From NCBI GenBank assembly GCA_035048495.1, contig CM068551.1:21454248-21518247 (forward strand): a stretch of DNA of 64,000 nt, in the 5' to 3' direction. The notes under the pieces were generated by a model. It saw only the letters and a program-made list of their open reading frames with translations, was not told the origin of the DNA and ran no database searches. Within the stretch, counting starts at the first letter, position 1. Each line of letters opens with the position of its first letter. The translations under genes and the position numbers were made by a program. This stretch comes from Euptelea pleiosperma (Eukaryota > Streptophyta > Magnoliopsida > Ranunculales > Eupteleaceae). Positions 35,494 through 48,119 of the stretch are shown piece by piece.

Positions 35494-36977
35494 CTAGTGT
35501 TATTGGCCTGTGCTAAAGCACGGGGTATGAAATTAAAAAAAATAAAAAATAAAAACTTTCATTATAACTATATAAAAATTAAAATGAAAATATAGTAGGA
35601 CCCCTTGCATATAAAAAATACCTACAAATTTAACTCTATGCTCTAAATATATTTAGTAAAGAAATCTCCAAAAAATATCTAAAATAATTATGTTACCACA
35701 TCCTTTAAAACGGTAATATAATTATGTAAAACTAAAATGTGTTATTGGCGACTTTATAAATAAGATCTTTAAGATAAAAAAAAATTACAATAAGCAAGAC
35801 ATCCTTATTAGTTTACAATTATTTACATTATAATTTTTAACTAATACGGCCATATACATCAAATTGATCTTTAAAAAAAAAAGATAATATTTTTTTATCC
35901 ACATTTATACGTTCATTCATTTTTAAGAGTGTTCAAAAATTGTCTCAATTTCTTTTTCTTTGGCTTGATGAGCGACTTCTCAAAGCTCCGAGTCTTCAAA
36001 AAATATATTCACCCGCACTTCTGAAATTCTGATAAGTGATCATGCTACAAAGGATTAGCCGATCACATTATTTTATCTTCATTTGTTGCCTGCCAAGTTC
36101 TATCAGTCAAAGCGGGTGCTAAAGAACTTGGCAATTGCTGTTAAGAATAATATATTTGCGTCGATTCATCAGGCTATTTTCAATCTGTTATATACATATA
36201 GAATTAAATATTTATTATTTTAGGTAGATGAAAAAAAAAATTGATCTAAATAGGCTCCGATTAATCTGAATAAAAATATAAATAAAAAAATAAAAAGAAA
36301 ATAGAAATTCAAAGGAGGAGTGGAGGAGACATGCCTGCAATTTTTGTGGAGAGTTGTGTAAAGATCACTGATGTTTTCTCCATCCACATACAATTTTTGT
36401 CTTATTAAATAGAAAAAGAAAAAAATAATGAAAAAATATTCTAAAAAAGAGAAAAATATACAAAGAGACAAAAAAAATACATGGTCAATAAGTTGATTAG
36501 CATGTATCAATGTATAGAAATTTTTTGCTCCCGCGTCTTTTGCTAGGAAATGTTTCAGCCATTGGACAATGGAGGGAGAGATTTTATACAGAAAGCAAAG
36601 ACATTTTAGGAAGTTTTAGGTAAAAAAACATAGATCGACGTTTTAGGAAAGCCTAGAGACGTTTTAAGAAGAGTTTTATGAAGTTTTAAGAAAACAAAGA
36701 AACATTTTAAGAATGAAAGACATTTTAAGAAACCAAATAGACGTTTTAAGAGAGGAGATAGACATTTCGGATAGTATGTAACGGTTTTGAAATATTATAC
36801 ACTTAATGTAACAAATTCAATTTTGATATAGTCATTAATTGTATTAATGCGTGAAGGAAGAATAGATGATAGAAAATTCGGTGTCAATGACATGGCACTT
36901 TGTATGAGGAGAGTGCCACGTCAACTTGATGTGGAGGAGAGAGAGGGACGCTGCCCACTTCTTTGTTATAATATAGA
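35494..36977 (-). mobile_element. Non-autonomous Helitron-like element, copy 2
   Basis: On the minus strand it starts TCTATATTATAAC at 36977 and ends with the same hairpin (one stem mismatch) and CTAG at 35497-35494, followed by T. Insertion between A and T with no duplication fits Helitrons. It abuts copy 1 in the same orientation. Confidence 0.8.
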
Positions 36978-37259
36978 TATATAGATATAGATGTGCCAGG
37001 GCGTATTTGCAAAATAGAACGACCCCACCGAGCTTTCCCCACGTCACCTCAATTTCAAATAGTAGAAATAAAAAAATAAATAAAATCGACTAACCCCTAG
37101 GTTGTAGTTGTATTGGTAGTTACAAGAGCTTTTACTTTTTTGCTGATGTGGCACAACTTCAGCATGGCCTTTTTGTTTGGTTTGTGCACCTTGGCGCATA
37201 TAAGTGGAGCTTAACTTGCACCAAAGCGCTACTTCATAAATCATTTGGACTATAGTTTC

Positions 37260-38112
37260 TTATTTGCATCAATTTTTTTTAATATTTCAGAAAATATAAA
37301 AATTATTAAATTTACGGAAAATTTTATAAATGAAAATAAATTTAAATGTATTTACAAAAACAAAAACAACTTTTGACATTTACAAATTTTTTTTTTTTTT
37401 AATATTTCAGAAAATATAAAAATTATTAAATTTACGGAAAATTTTATAAATTAAAATAAATTTAAATGTATTTACAAAAACAAAAACAACTTTTGAAATT
37501 TACAAAAAAAAAAAGTAACGACTCTTCCTAATAAAAATTAAAGCTGAAAAAAGGCTAACAATTCTACTTGACAACTGAAAAAGGGCGTTTGTCAATAGAG
37601 GAGTAAAACTTCTGTCACAATACAAGCCACGTGGCACACTCTTAGTGGATGCTGACTGTATGGGTGTTTGACCACTCACTAGGTGGACCTACACAAAAAA
37701 AAAAAAAACATCATCAGTGGTTTATAAGCGTTGGATTGAAGTTATTTTCATGGGTTGATTTTAACCGTAGGAATTTGAGCATTATTTGAGTGCAAAGATC
37801 AAAGGTTGTAAATTACTAATCAGGCTGATTTTTGGTTTGCAGGTCCACCTATGGACCGGCCAAACATCCATACGGTCAGCGTCCACTAAGAGTGTGACGT
37901 GGCTCATATTGTGATAGAAGTTTTATGCCTCTATGCCCTTTTTAAAGGGCGTCTGTCAGCTTTAATTTTTGTCCGATAGAGAATCCATTTCAAAGGGTGT
38001 TTAGTTACTTTTATTTGTAAATGTCAGAAAGTTGTTTTTGTTTTTGTTTTTGTTTTCACAAATACATTTAAATTTATTTTCTTTTAAGAACTTTTCCATT
38101 AAATTTATATGT
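37260..38112. mobile_element. Mutator-like foldback element with long terminal inverted repeats
   Basis: The arms at about 37401-37690 and 37860-38112 are reverse complements over about 250 bp with small gaps: AAATAAATTTAAATGTATTT, CAAAAACAAAAACAACTT, AAAAATTAAAGCTGA, TAAAACTTCTGTCACAATA and the ACTCTTAGTGGA module recur inverted. The left arm is lengthened by a direct duplication (37281-37400 and 37401-37506, period 120 bp). The inner part matches the smaller 9-bp-duplication MITEs further right. Long TIRs suggest a MULE derivative. No transposase. Confidence 0.75.
37281..37506 (+). repeat. 120-bp direct repeat in the left foldback arm
   Basis: Two nearly identical consecutive copies starting AATATTTCAGAAAATATAAA at 37281 and 37401. 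The right arm has only one counterpart. Confidence 0.9.
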
Positions 38113-38119
38113 ATATTCA

Positions 38120-38580
38120 TTAGCCCGACTTGGCCTAACCCAGTTTTCATGTTTTCTCAGGTTTTGTGCTGTACCCGAATCAGACTAGACCAAAGCTCGA
38201 GGAACCATACCCGGGCCCAACCCAATACTGGCTTTTCTCGGGCCAGATTAGGGCCCACTAAAACCCGTTTCTTTAATATAAAAAATCCATTACAATTGTT
38301 GAGGGAGATTGAGAGCTTTGAAAAAAAACAAAGCTTAAAGCCCTTTTTGTAGCCAAACAACCAAGGCCAGGCTCGGGTTTTTTCTGGATTTTTCTGGGCG
38401 AGGCTCTAGTATCGGGCTTGAGTTTGGGCCAATACAGTTACAGGTCGGATCGAAACCCCAGCACAAGTTCAGAAGTTCAGGCTGGGCTTGGGTGGTCCAA
38501 AACTCTGCTCAAGCTTAGATTTTACCTGAAAATGAGCCGGATATCATGCCTGGCCCGAACCCCGAACGTTCACCCGTGTA
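38120..38580. repeat. GCCCGG-rich dispersed repeat
   Basis: Many copies of GGGCTTG, CCCGGGCC and AGGCTCGGG on both strands, typical of degenerate hAT MITEs of plants. No clear termini. Confidence 0.45.
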
Positions 38581-39190
38581 AATTAAATGAAAACGTAAAA
38601 CTATGTAGCCTTGGATAATAATCTTAGCCAGTGGTCTCCAACTTTGGATAATCACCTTAGGGTTTTCCCTGGCCTCACTAAAGCTGCACCTAACATTTAA
38701 TTTTCAGTTGTTGAAAGATCAAATGCTTAATGTTCAAAGTTGATTAAACACATTTATTGCTGACATCAATTTGGTTAAAATTCCACAGTTGTATTCCAAG
38801 CAGCTTGATCCACCAAACAATTGATCAAGGGGGGTCTCCACCATCATAGCCCATATCCTGACCAACCATCTGATCCAACAGACATAACAGCTCCTATCAG
38901 ATATTAAATTGTACGAACAAAAGGACCTGTACTGTCCAAAATAATCAATACAGAAATTGCTATAGGAACCATATGCAGATGCTACAGTTACAAACCGACA
39001 TAACTACAGTCCCCTCCGGTACTCCATCTCCCTTCACCATTTCCGAGCTAAGGGTCCAACAAGAACCTAAATTCCACTTATGGGCTCCGGACAAAAAAAA
39101 TTGGCTCGCCCAAGAAGATGAATGGTGAACAGATACACATCAACTGCTTAAGCCGTTCACTCTCCATTGATCACCAACTGAATTTCAGAT

Positions 39191-42100
39191 TTAGTCTGAT
39201 CTCCACCGATTTGAGCCACCTTTGTTGTTGAACAGAGGTAACATCGGACGAGCCCCATGTTTCCTCTTCCCATAACACCGCCAGTAAAGAATAAATATCA
39301 CTAGCATCACACAAATGGGAATGGCCCATCTGTTTCATAGAAACCAAATGAAATGATACAATGTTAATTGCCAATATGATCTTCGAGACTAATCTTGTTT
39401 AGAGTATATTATTAATTGTCTGGTAAAAAAGTAAGAATTAATGTCAAAACCAGAAGAGAATTCTCGCTACCTGTCCAAATCGAGGATGGGGCTATAAACT
39501 AGAGTCTCCCAAGTTGCAACGATAAAATGCCATGTTGGGTTGTAGTAAAGAGACTCTGCTGACCAAAACATCCTCGTGTACGTCTCCAAGAAGATAAATA
39601 GTATCCATGCAGCAATCTCCAACAAAAAAAACTTTATGATAAACCGGCCAACCACCACCATGACGAGGGAGAAGGCCACCAACCAGTTGAAGAGCCTGTG
39701 GTTGTATTCCTTAATGAATAAAGACCGGGACTTCCCTAACATCTGCAGATATATACATACATAGAAGATTGCTATTAAGAAATAACTCCTGCATCTTAGA
39801 AAAAAATCAGGCGGGAATGAGACCAAATCAGATCCAAGTAATTTCAAGCATCCAAATTGAACCAAGTTCTAAATATCAAACTTCAAGGAATTCGCTCCTG
39901 CTGATCACTTAAAAGGGAGGTCTAAAAGAGCCAAGCAAGGAAATGAATAAGAATGAAGATAACCTTCATCATTCGTTGTTCATAGCTTATTTTAGAAGGC
40001 CCAACACACAACTCCTCAAAGCTTTGATTGCACTGGAGGAAACCCGCATTAAATTTTGCCATGGAAGGAAGTCTGAGGACTTGAAGCTGGTCCATTTTGT
40101 CCTCGCACCCAGTGTACAGTGCCTCACACAGCTTTGAAGATTGATATTCATTTGCCAGAACAAAATTCTTGTATGTCTGCACAGAAAATTTCCAATAACA
40201 TATCGGGAGCATACAGCAAATGACATGATTTTACCATATTTCAAACTATTTTCTTAAGTGATCTTACTTACTGACGTGATCTTTACCATGTTCCTATCTA
40301 TGGATTCCAAATATAAAATAGTCCAATCATTTATTAATTGATACTAAACCAAGAACTTGGCCAGAGGCCCAGGTGAGCTGAACCTGATGAGTCAAATGAG
40401 CACCAATCCACGTTGAATGGGTCAATGGAATAGCAAAAGATAAGGTAGAGAATTCTCATTAACAACTCACCCATTTTCATCAAAAACTCGCTAGCCAACA
40501 ACTGACTTGGCCAAGCTCTGCATAGAGTTGGCAAGATTTTAAAAGTCCTTCATGCTCACAGAGTTTTAGAAACTCATGCCAGTTTCAGGCCAATACACAG
40601 TACATACAGCTTGGTTCCAAGTCAACTCTTTGAATATAATTGACTCACTTCCTACCGTACCTTCTGTATTTCTTCATCCAGTTTATCAACAGACTCCTTA
40701 GCATGGTGACGGCCAAAATGCTGCTCATCGAAGACTTTCATCGCTCCTTGTCTTGATTCATCATGGGCTTTTTGCAGAGATTGCTCTGAGAGGGGTAAGC
40801 CCAACATACCCATCCTTTGATTGTATAACTTCAAGCACTGGTCACGAATCCCCTTATTGAAAACCTCGACAAGAGAGCCTGTGGATGGGATCTCTCCTTT
40901 ATTCAAAGCTTCAAGAATCTGAAACACCAATAGTATATTATTGGAGAAGAAATGCACAAAAATTGGCATATCCCCTAAATTAACACCATTATTCTTTTTC
41001 AGTGGGAAGAGATGGGGAGAGACAGAAGCAGTGATAAAACCCACAAGCTCAATTAGAATAAAGAGCACCCGTCTGACGAGGTACAGGCTTGATCCCACCT
41101 AAGCTACCATGACAAACTGTCTAAAAATCCCCAGCATTCTTAAATTTTGATCATAATAAGAACCAGAGTATTTGAGAATTAAGGAAGTACCTGCTCCATA
41201 AAAGATACAAACTCCTTTCCATTTAGAGGTTTACCCTGCACAATTTTCGGGCGAACAACAGAAGCAACAAGTTCTTTCAACTGCTCTCTCTTCTTAACAT
41301 AAGTAGGGTCTAGTTCGTCATCCTTCATGTCACAAAGCTTTGTTCGCTGGAGATGAGGCTGTTATACAGTTCAAGTCACAGGTTTATGAGCTTACGCTAA
41401 AGCAAAGTTAGAAGAGTGCATTTGCATTTGCATTTGCATTTGCTAGTGAATAACTTGGAGCCTAAGAGTAATGTTAGAGACAGGTGATGCTAGATGCAAT
41501 CGTGGACAAACCAACAAACCAGTAGATATAAATACAAACATGCCTTTGTACGTGATTATGTATGTGTTTACATATGTACGTGCAGCATGTGCCAGATCCA
41601 AAGCAAGTCTGGTCTTCAAACCAAGATGAAATCTGGTGGTTTGTTCCCCTGCCCATCCGTAAGTATAAGACATCCAATCATGAATATAAAGTTTAATATG
41701 GTCGACTGTTACTTGGATGCTTCAAAATGGGTGCTGTATCTGTATCGGATACTTCCAATTTTAAGTGTAAATTTCTTTTATCAACAGTCCTGTGTCATTG
41801 TCATATCTGGGTAACATGGATGGTAGATTGTTAAGGAACAGGGTGACTTGTTTAAGAGCTAATTCTAATTCTTTACTAGAATACCAGGTCCTTAGCAACA
41901 TCCATATACATGTTCGTCGGTGTTGGACATGAAACCAAACGATGGATTGGAAAGGCAAAAATTATCAATAAAAAATAGTCAAACCCATACCTGTGGTAAG
42001 CTAAAGGCTGTGCTGTTATCACCCATCATTGCAAGGGATTCTCGAATTTGATTAACCTGATTCAATTAAGAAGAAGTTAAGCTACAATCTCAGGATGTAA

Positions 42101-45100
42101 TGTTTTACTGAAACGAAAGTTTTGGAGAAGCACAATACCTGATCAATATTTCTGTCGCCTGCAGTCACAATTGGAATCCATGATCAAAATTTAATTTAGT
42201 GATGTAATAAGTATGCTGTAAATAAAACTTATCGTGTATATAAGTGAAAGTGTGTCTTAAAACTAACCATCATTATTAGGGACCCGTTGAAGAGCTTCAT
42301 TCACCATCTCTTGGACAGTTTTCCCTTCTGTAAAGCACCATCAACAATGTCAATTTTCTAATTGAACTGCACAAGATAAAACCATGGGTCCCACAGTAAG
42401 AGATAGTTGCTTTTTCTAAAGAAGTTCTACTTTGGAGGTAACCAGTAGGAACCCAATTGCAGAACTCTGAACTTAAATTGGACAAATAGCACAATGAAAG
42501 AAAAAAAGAAAAGTAAGAAAATGAAAATAAACCTGAGCAACTTTTTCTCATGTTTTCCTCAATGTAACGATACTTATGCTTTTTAAAGAGGAAATCAAAC
42601 ATACCATCTGGTAGACTCTAAGGGTGGTCTACCAACAGCGTACTGGTATATCTGGTGAAAAAGGAGGATGAGAGACCCATCATCCAGTGGGACTCACAGA
42701 GAATATATCCTGGGCCAAATATTAACCGAATTGGATAATTTTAATCATCTTTTGTACCACATTCTCTTGACGGTCCAAAAAAGGTGAGCGGTTCAGAAAA
42801 AAGTAAGAAAAAGGCCATGGCATGAGTGCTAAAAGATCATCTGCGCCGTTAATTTTAGCAGCAAAGATCAGCTAATTTGGACTGGCCAAGTCAAGTGTTC
42901 CACACCCTAAATGTGTGCCAGGTGTTCTGGTGTGCCATTAATAGACCGTCCTTAGCGTCTACCCAACCGCTACCATAGATTTATTCTTCCAAAAATCATT
43001 TTCTTGAGAGACACTTCTAAACTTACGAAGAAAATCACGCTGGATGAGCCACAAGAGCTTAGCAGGCTCAAATGCAACATCTTGCCCCTGCAAAAATATT
43101 CAGCCATTCAAATACATAGTAGTATGTTATCTTCACAAAATGAAAACATAGATGAAAGAAAAAAGGCAAAGTGCGTAGTAGATTACCTTCACTCTATTTT
43201 CCACGTGTAATTGACAGACGAAACCATAGAACATGTTAGTGTTGGTGACAAAAACAGCATGTTTACCAAGTAATCATGACAAAAGAAAAGGTGTTTATAG
43301 GAAATGAGAGGGAGTTGCAAACCTTCCATAGAATTCTTCGGCAAGCTCAACAGCAAATGACAACCGAGATATGTCGGCTTCGCGGATCTAAAGCAAGAAA
43401 CATATATGAACAAATTTAAGTGTCAAGCATATCGAATGAGGCTATGATGGAAGAGAGATTAAATAAACAAAACTTCAACAGAGAAGTATTATTTATATTT
43501 ACAAAAGGCTCATGCAGCTATTTTAAACTAAATTATTATCGGATAAAGAACAAACCGTCTCAGGTAGGTTGTAGACAAGCACAGAACTCATAACTGTTGC
43601 CAAAGCAAAGATCCTGCATGACCATAGATTAAAGAGGATTCTACATATAGAGAGAACCATCCTAGCCAAGTGATGTCTCATAAATTTACCTGTCATCATA
43701 GACATTTGACTTCCCAACACTTTCAAATCCCTCTGTATCAAGGTAAAGCACAGACGTTTTTACTCCATCAATAATCAATTCTACTGGAGTCCCCCATACC
43801 CATATTCCTGTGACAAAAAAAAAAGAATATAAATGAAATCATCATAGTACTACCAGTACAAATGGCAAGAAGCCAAGATGGTGGTTTGAGGACCATGGTG
43901 TCATGGTCATCCACGCCACAGCTTGGTACCCATCATATGGCATGTGTCCATGTATGTATGAATATATATATGTACATATGCATGTAAATATATCCATTAA
44001 CCTTTTGTTTTGGTATCGCGCATGTGACCAACTCCGAAGCCTGCAATAATATAAATTTCAAAAGAGTGAAAAAAGTTGAAGGAGAACAAGACATACGGAA
44101 GCACTATGTATTTGTCAAGAATACCATGAAAAAAAGGAAAAAGTAATCGCTGCAAAGGATGCACCTTCATAACATGAAAGGGAGAGAAGTTGATTAAGCA
44201 GAAAGGATTTTCCTGAGCGATATGGACCAATTACCTGAAGAAGCATCCATGAAGATAAATCAAAAAAATATTATCAATTCTTCATTTGGTAAGTAAAGTG
44301 ATTTTTCATTTGTTTTCTTTTTCTTTTTTATTAGTAAGAGTATTGTATGCGGAAAGGAAGCTGAATCAGAGAAGAAACATTTTCCATCCTTATGAACCGA
44401 CAACTGAAAAGGAACAATTGACATCCACTCCCGTCGTGCACGAGAGAGAAATTCCACATAACTTTTGAATTAGAAATTTGTTGCTCTAAGGATAATGTCA
44501 ATGTTCACAAGCGTAAACAGAGTTCCGACAAGTGAACTTGGCTTCGCCTAAATGCCAGCCCCAACCCTAAATCTTGGTAAATAGTAGTAAATTGGCAAGC
44601 GATCATTGGGCTGGCCATTAACTCTGCTAATTGTTAAAAACAAGGGTTCTAGGAATGATTCCATCACAAAAGGTCCTTTTCTCATCAAGAAACATTTCCA
44701 ACAAGAAGATAAAAAGAAGTGTCTTCCATACTAACTCACTTCTTTACAGACCCTTGTAGCAAAAAACAGCCATCTAAATTGTGGTTAGACCCTTGAAAAA
44801 AATTGGAAAATCTAATTTTGACCATCTTATTGTGTGGAAAGTATGAACTAACTATCTTTTAATCTTAGAGTCATAGCATACAATTTGAAAAACATAAAAA
44901 ATAAATGGATATCAGGCTTACACCAACAGCTGCAATTGGAGTTGTTATTCTTTCTATTGCCTCTAAGCCTTCTCTTGCAAGACGAAGTTTGGTATGACCA
45001 GAATCAGGCTCCACAATAGGAAATCTGTATGTCAAGAAGAACAAGGAGAATTGAATGAATAACCAAGAATTTTTTTACTCAATGAAGCTTCTATGCGTAG

Positions 45101-46811
45101 AAAAAGTATGAAATAATAAAAAGCATCAAAGAATTTAAAACTTAAAATTGCAACTTGGGTAGATCATAATTTTGGAGACAGCATAACCACAACTGAAATA
45201 ATGTTAGTTATGCATCACCTAATCATGAAGAACAAACTATAACACTAAGGGAAACAGAAAAGGTGATAAAAACAGAGATAAAGACGGTTCTAACGCATAG
45301 AAAGAATATGGGGAAACTGTTAAATATATTTTTTTCTGTAGTCCAAGTAAAAGAAAGTATGGAGAGATCAAAGAAAGATGCCAAAGAACATGGGAGAGGC
45401 TGCTATCTACTATAAAAACAAATGCACTAAGCCAAACAACCCCTTCCCAACCCCTCGTAAATTAAAAACAATTATTAATTACACTAATTAACCCCACTTT
45501 CAATAATGATAAAATTCACAGGCTAAGATTGATTGTTTCCCATAGAAATTATTTCACAAACCAAATAGGTAAGAGACGGAAAAGGTACAATGATAAAAAC
45601 CTATTGCAGTCGTGTAGGCATAAAGACTCAAGTGAGGCAGCCTCAAGGACTCTACCTGAGGGATTAAAGATATTCTGCCGTTGTGTTCATTGTCCATTTG
45701 GAGTAAAAGGTGACTCCAATCTTGTTGGGCTGGGCTTTAAGAGCTATGGACAGGCGTAGAGACTTGCAAACACCGTTAAAAATGTTATATACCCTGGATC
45801 CAAGTCTCTCTTCAACATCCATCTTGAGAAACATTTTTTAACTTGTCATCTCACAACTCACAAACTTAACATGTCATTCTTCATGGCTTTGAACTCTCAA
45901 ATAAGGTTCCTATCTATGACTCGAAGATGATCCAGAATTCTGCCAATAATAAATCCTCTTTTCCATGGATGGTATATTCATCAAAAACTGCTTTGTAGCA
46001 CTAGTCCTTGAAGTTTGGTTCCAGTGAGCAAGGACCTCTTTCGACTAAGCCAATTTGTTGTTCTCTTCTTGAAAATGTAATTCATCCTAAATCAAGCATT
46101 GCACTCCTACCTATCCTAAACACAAAGTTTGTCATCCTACTTCACGGGTAATAGGCATCATCAGTAGTCACTACACTTTGTTGTTTACTAAAAGGCCATT
46201 GTTTCAGTTATTTAGCTACTATCTTCAAGTATTCCTGGTTAAAATTGTTTGGTTTGGTTTCTCAAATCGCCATTCCATCCTGCTTTAGTTGGATCTGATT
46301 TTAAGGATATGGGTCTTATCACATTGAATTTAAATATTCGACTCAAGTCATCACAAACAAGCATTACCAGCACCAAGAGAAACCATCTAAATAGAAATGG
46401 AATCAACATAAGGCATACAAATTTACGATCCGGTCGGATCGCCATTTTTGAGCCATACTAAAGCTATTTTTAATCCGTTTTTGGGAAAAAAATGTCTTTT
46501 TTTTGCTGCAAAATGACAATCCAAAGTCCAATCAGACCATTAGACTTCCAACTTAAGGCGAACTAACAGAGCTAAGTTCTTCACAAATCCACAATGCATC
46601 ATAACAAGTAACCAAAATCATAGAAAACCCATCCCGAAATTTCCCACTTTACATAAAAATCAACCATGAAAATTGAATAAAACTGATTATAAGAAGAACC
46701 CAAATGGAAATTAAAAACTTACGCCTGTCGGAAATTCTCTATCGAGGAAGACCCAGATGCGAGGAAGCAAAGTAAGATCGAAACAACGAAAACCCAACTC
46801 CAAAACTCCAT
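39191..46811 (-). CDS. Guanylate-binding protein-like large GTPase, 17 exons
   Basis: Dynamin-related GTPase of the guanylate-binding protein family, likely at the ER or endomembranes. Minus-strand exons: 46811-46723, 45024-44922, 44234-44165, 44040-44002, 43807-43690, 43613-43556, 43387-43323, 43193-43187, 43087-43027, 42327-42268, 42158-42139, 42056-41991, 41358-41191, 40918-40661, 40176-39964, 39742-39471, 39329-39191. All are GT-AG; the total is 1,806 nt or 601 aa. The N-terminus (MEFWSWVFVVSILLCFLASG) is a signal peptide or anchor. G1 is GPYRSGKS at 67-74, DTEG lies at 124-127 and the RD motif at 200-201. A helical region follows, with hydrophobic segments at about 484-520 and 557-572 and a basic tail. 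Exon 8 is a 7-nt microexon completing codons 181-183 (R, V, K); without it the frame breaks. About 600 residues and this layout match plant homologues such as Arabidopsis At2g38840 (from memory). Confidence 0.94.
42610..42963. mobile_element. MITE in intron 9 of the GTPase gene
   Basis: 354 bp. The left end GGTAGACTCTAAGGGTGGTC and the right end (inward) GGTAGACGCTAAGGACGGTC form TIRs of at least 20 bp. The interior has GC-richer hairpin-forming sequence and no ORF. A target duplication was not clear; the superfamily is unassigned. Confidence 0.75.
43187..43193 (-). other. 7-nt microexon of the GTPase gene
   Basis: AGTGAAG on the minus strand, preceded by an AG acceptor (43195-43194) and followed by GTAATC. 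It joins exon 7 (phase 2) and exon 9 (phase 0) and supplies the R-V-K residues expected before GQDVAFEP. Direct joining of exons 7 and 9 shifts the frame. Confidence 0.85.
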
Positions 46812-47297
46812 TTGTTCTTAATATCGATCACGTTATCTCTCCAATAATGTCTGGTTACAGATGGGTGTATGCAGTTGTACGGACGATAAGAACATGAGAA
46901 GGCTAAAGAGGAGAAGAGAATCATTTGGGTTTGGAGGCATGGTTGGGGAATGGATCTCAACGGATTAGTGTGTAGGTTAAGTATCTTACGCCAATTTTCC
47001 AGGTGGTTTTTTGCTCTTGAGAAAACCCACCTTTTGGGTGGTTTTGTTGCTCCTGAGAAAGAAACCCCCCAAAAACCGCTTTTGCAGGGCAAAAAAGCTG
47101 ATTCGTGTTCAAGAGGGGAGAGTGATTTGGTCGTTTTATTCACACCAGAGAAGAGAAGTGAAGAAATAGTCAGAGATATTAAGGAGGTTTTACAATAGAG
47201 CTCCGTGATTTGAACCCCTAATTACTAAAAGGGGACCCCTTCTTTACGAGGAAATTCATAAAAGCTCCTCTGTTTCTGAACAAATTGACTTTAAGAT
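46812..47297. other. Upstream region of the GTPase gene
   Basis: Expected to hold the promoter and 5' UTR of the minus-strand GTPase gene. No specific element is called. Confidence 0.35.
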
Positions 47298-47780
47298 CAC
47301 GAGAAAAACTTTGATGGCCCCAACATACCACGTGGCACATTCTTTCTGGCTTACTGAGCTATGAATGTTTGGCCCACCCCTAAGTGGACCTACACACCGA
47401 AAATCAGATTGATTGATGACTTGTAGCCATGGGATATGAGAATGCTCGAATCCAACGGCTAGAAAGTACCTGATGAAAAATGCTCGAATCCAACAACCAT
47501 AAATTACAAATCAGATTGATTGGTGTGTAGGTCCACCTAAGGGTAGGTCAAACATTCGTAGGGTCAGTAGGTCTCTGAAAGAGTGTACCACATAGCATTC
47601 CAAAATGTCTGACAAGTACCCCTTGTTAACTACTAACCAAGGACTTAACACGGGTTGAGTTAAGGGATTGGGGTACTTGTCAGACATTTTGGGTGGGGAG
47701 ACTTCAAAGTTTGATGTCCCGAGGGGACCAGCTAATGTTTTCTCGCATTTTGGGGTGAACATTGAAGTTTTTCTCTCCTA
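47298..47780. mobile_element. Mutator-like MITE with internal palindrome
   Basis: The ends GAGAAAAACTTTGATG and (inward) GAGAAAAACTTCAATG form TIRs. The interior carries the CCACGTGGCACA and CAGATTGATTG modules of the family. A second perfect palindrome arm pair, CAAAATGTCTGACAAGTACC and its complement (47600-47690), lies in the right half. No clear 9-bp duplication. Confidence 0.65.
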
Positions 47781-47829
47781 ATCATGTGAATATTGAATAT
47801 GATCAAAACACCTATAAATAACCAAAAAT

Positions 47830-47920
47830 CATCTTATCATCTTTATCATCTACGCCTTATCCCAACTAACTATCAGTGCAAAGTGAATCCTATTTCACAA
47901 CTCCAATATGTTTAGAGGTA
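47830..47920 (-). mobile_element. RTE-type 3' tail, minus strand
   Basis: 'ATCATCTACGCCTTATCCCA' and 'GTGAATCCTATTTCAC', a decayed reverse-complemented RTE/SINE terminus. Confidence 0.45.
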
Positions 47921-48119
47921 TAATTTTTATCATGACATATATTTTCAAATCTTTTCTTACTCTCTCACTTTATGTCACTTCCGGCCTTACTTCCTCATTT
48001 TTATGGCCTTCAACTTGTACCAAAGCACTAAATGCATCCCGCTGATTATTAAATGCCTTCAAAATTTTATTTAGAATTTTTGGTTTGTTCGATATTCTCA
48101 AAACCAAATTGATAAGGAA

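Noticed and set aside
35145..36510. Minus-strand open frames inside the Helitron-like copies
   Set aside because: Hydrophobic or Phe-rich translations of A/T-rich repeats, with no Rep/helicase motif.
43087..43323. Direct splice from GTPase exon 7 to exon 9
   Set aside because: It changes the frame: phase 2 joins phase 0 and gives a nonsense peptide. The 7-nt microexon solves this.
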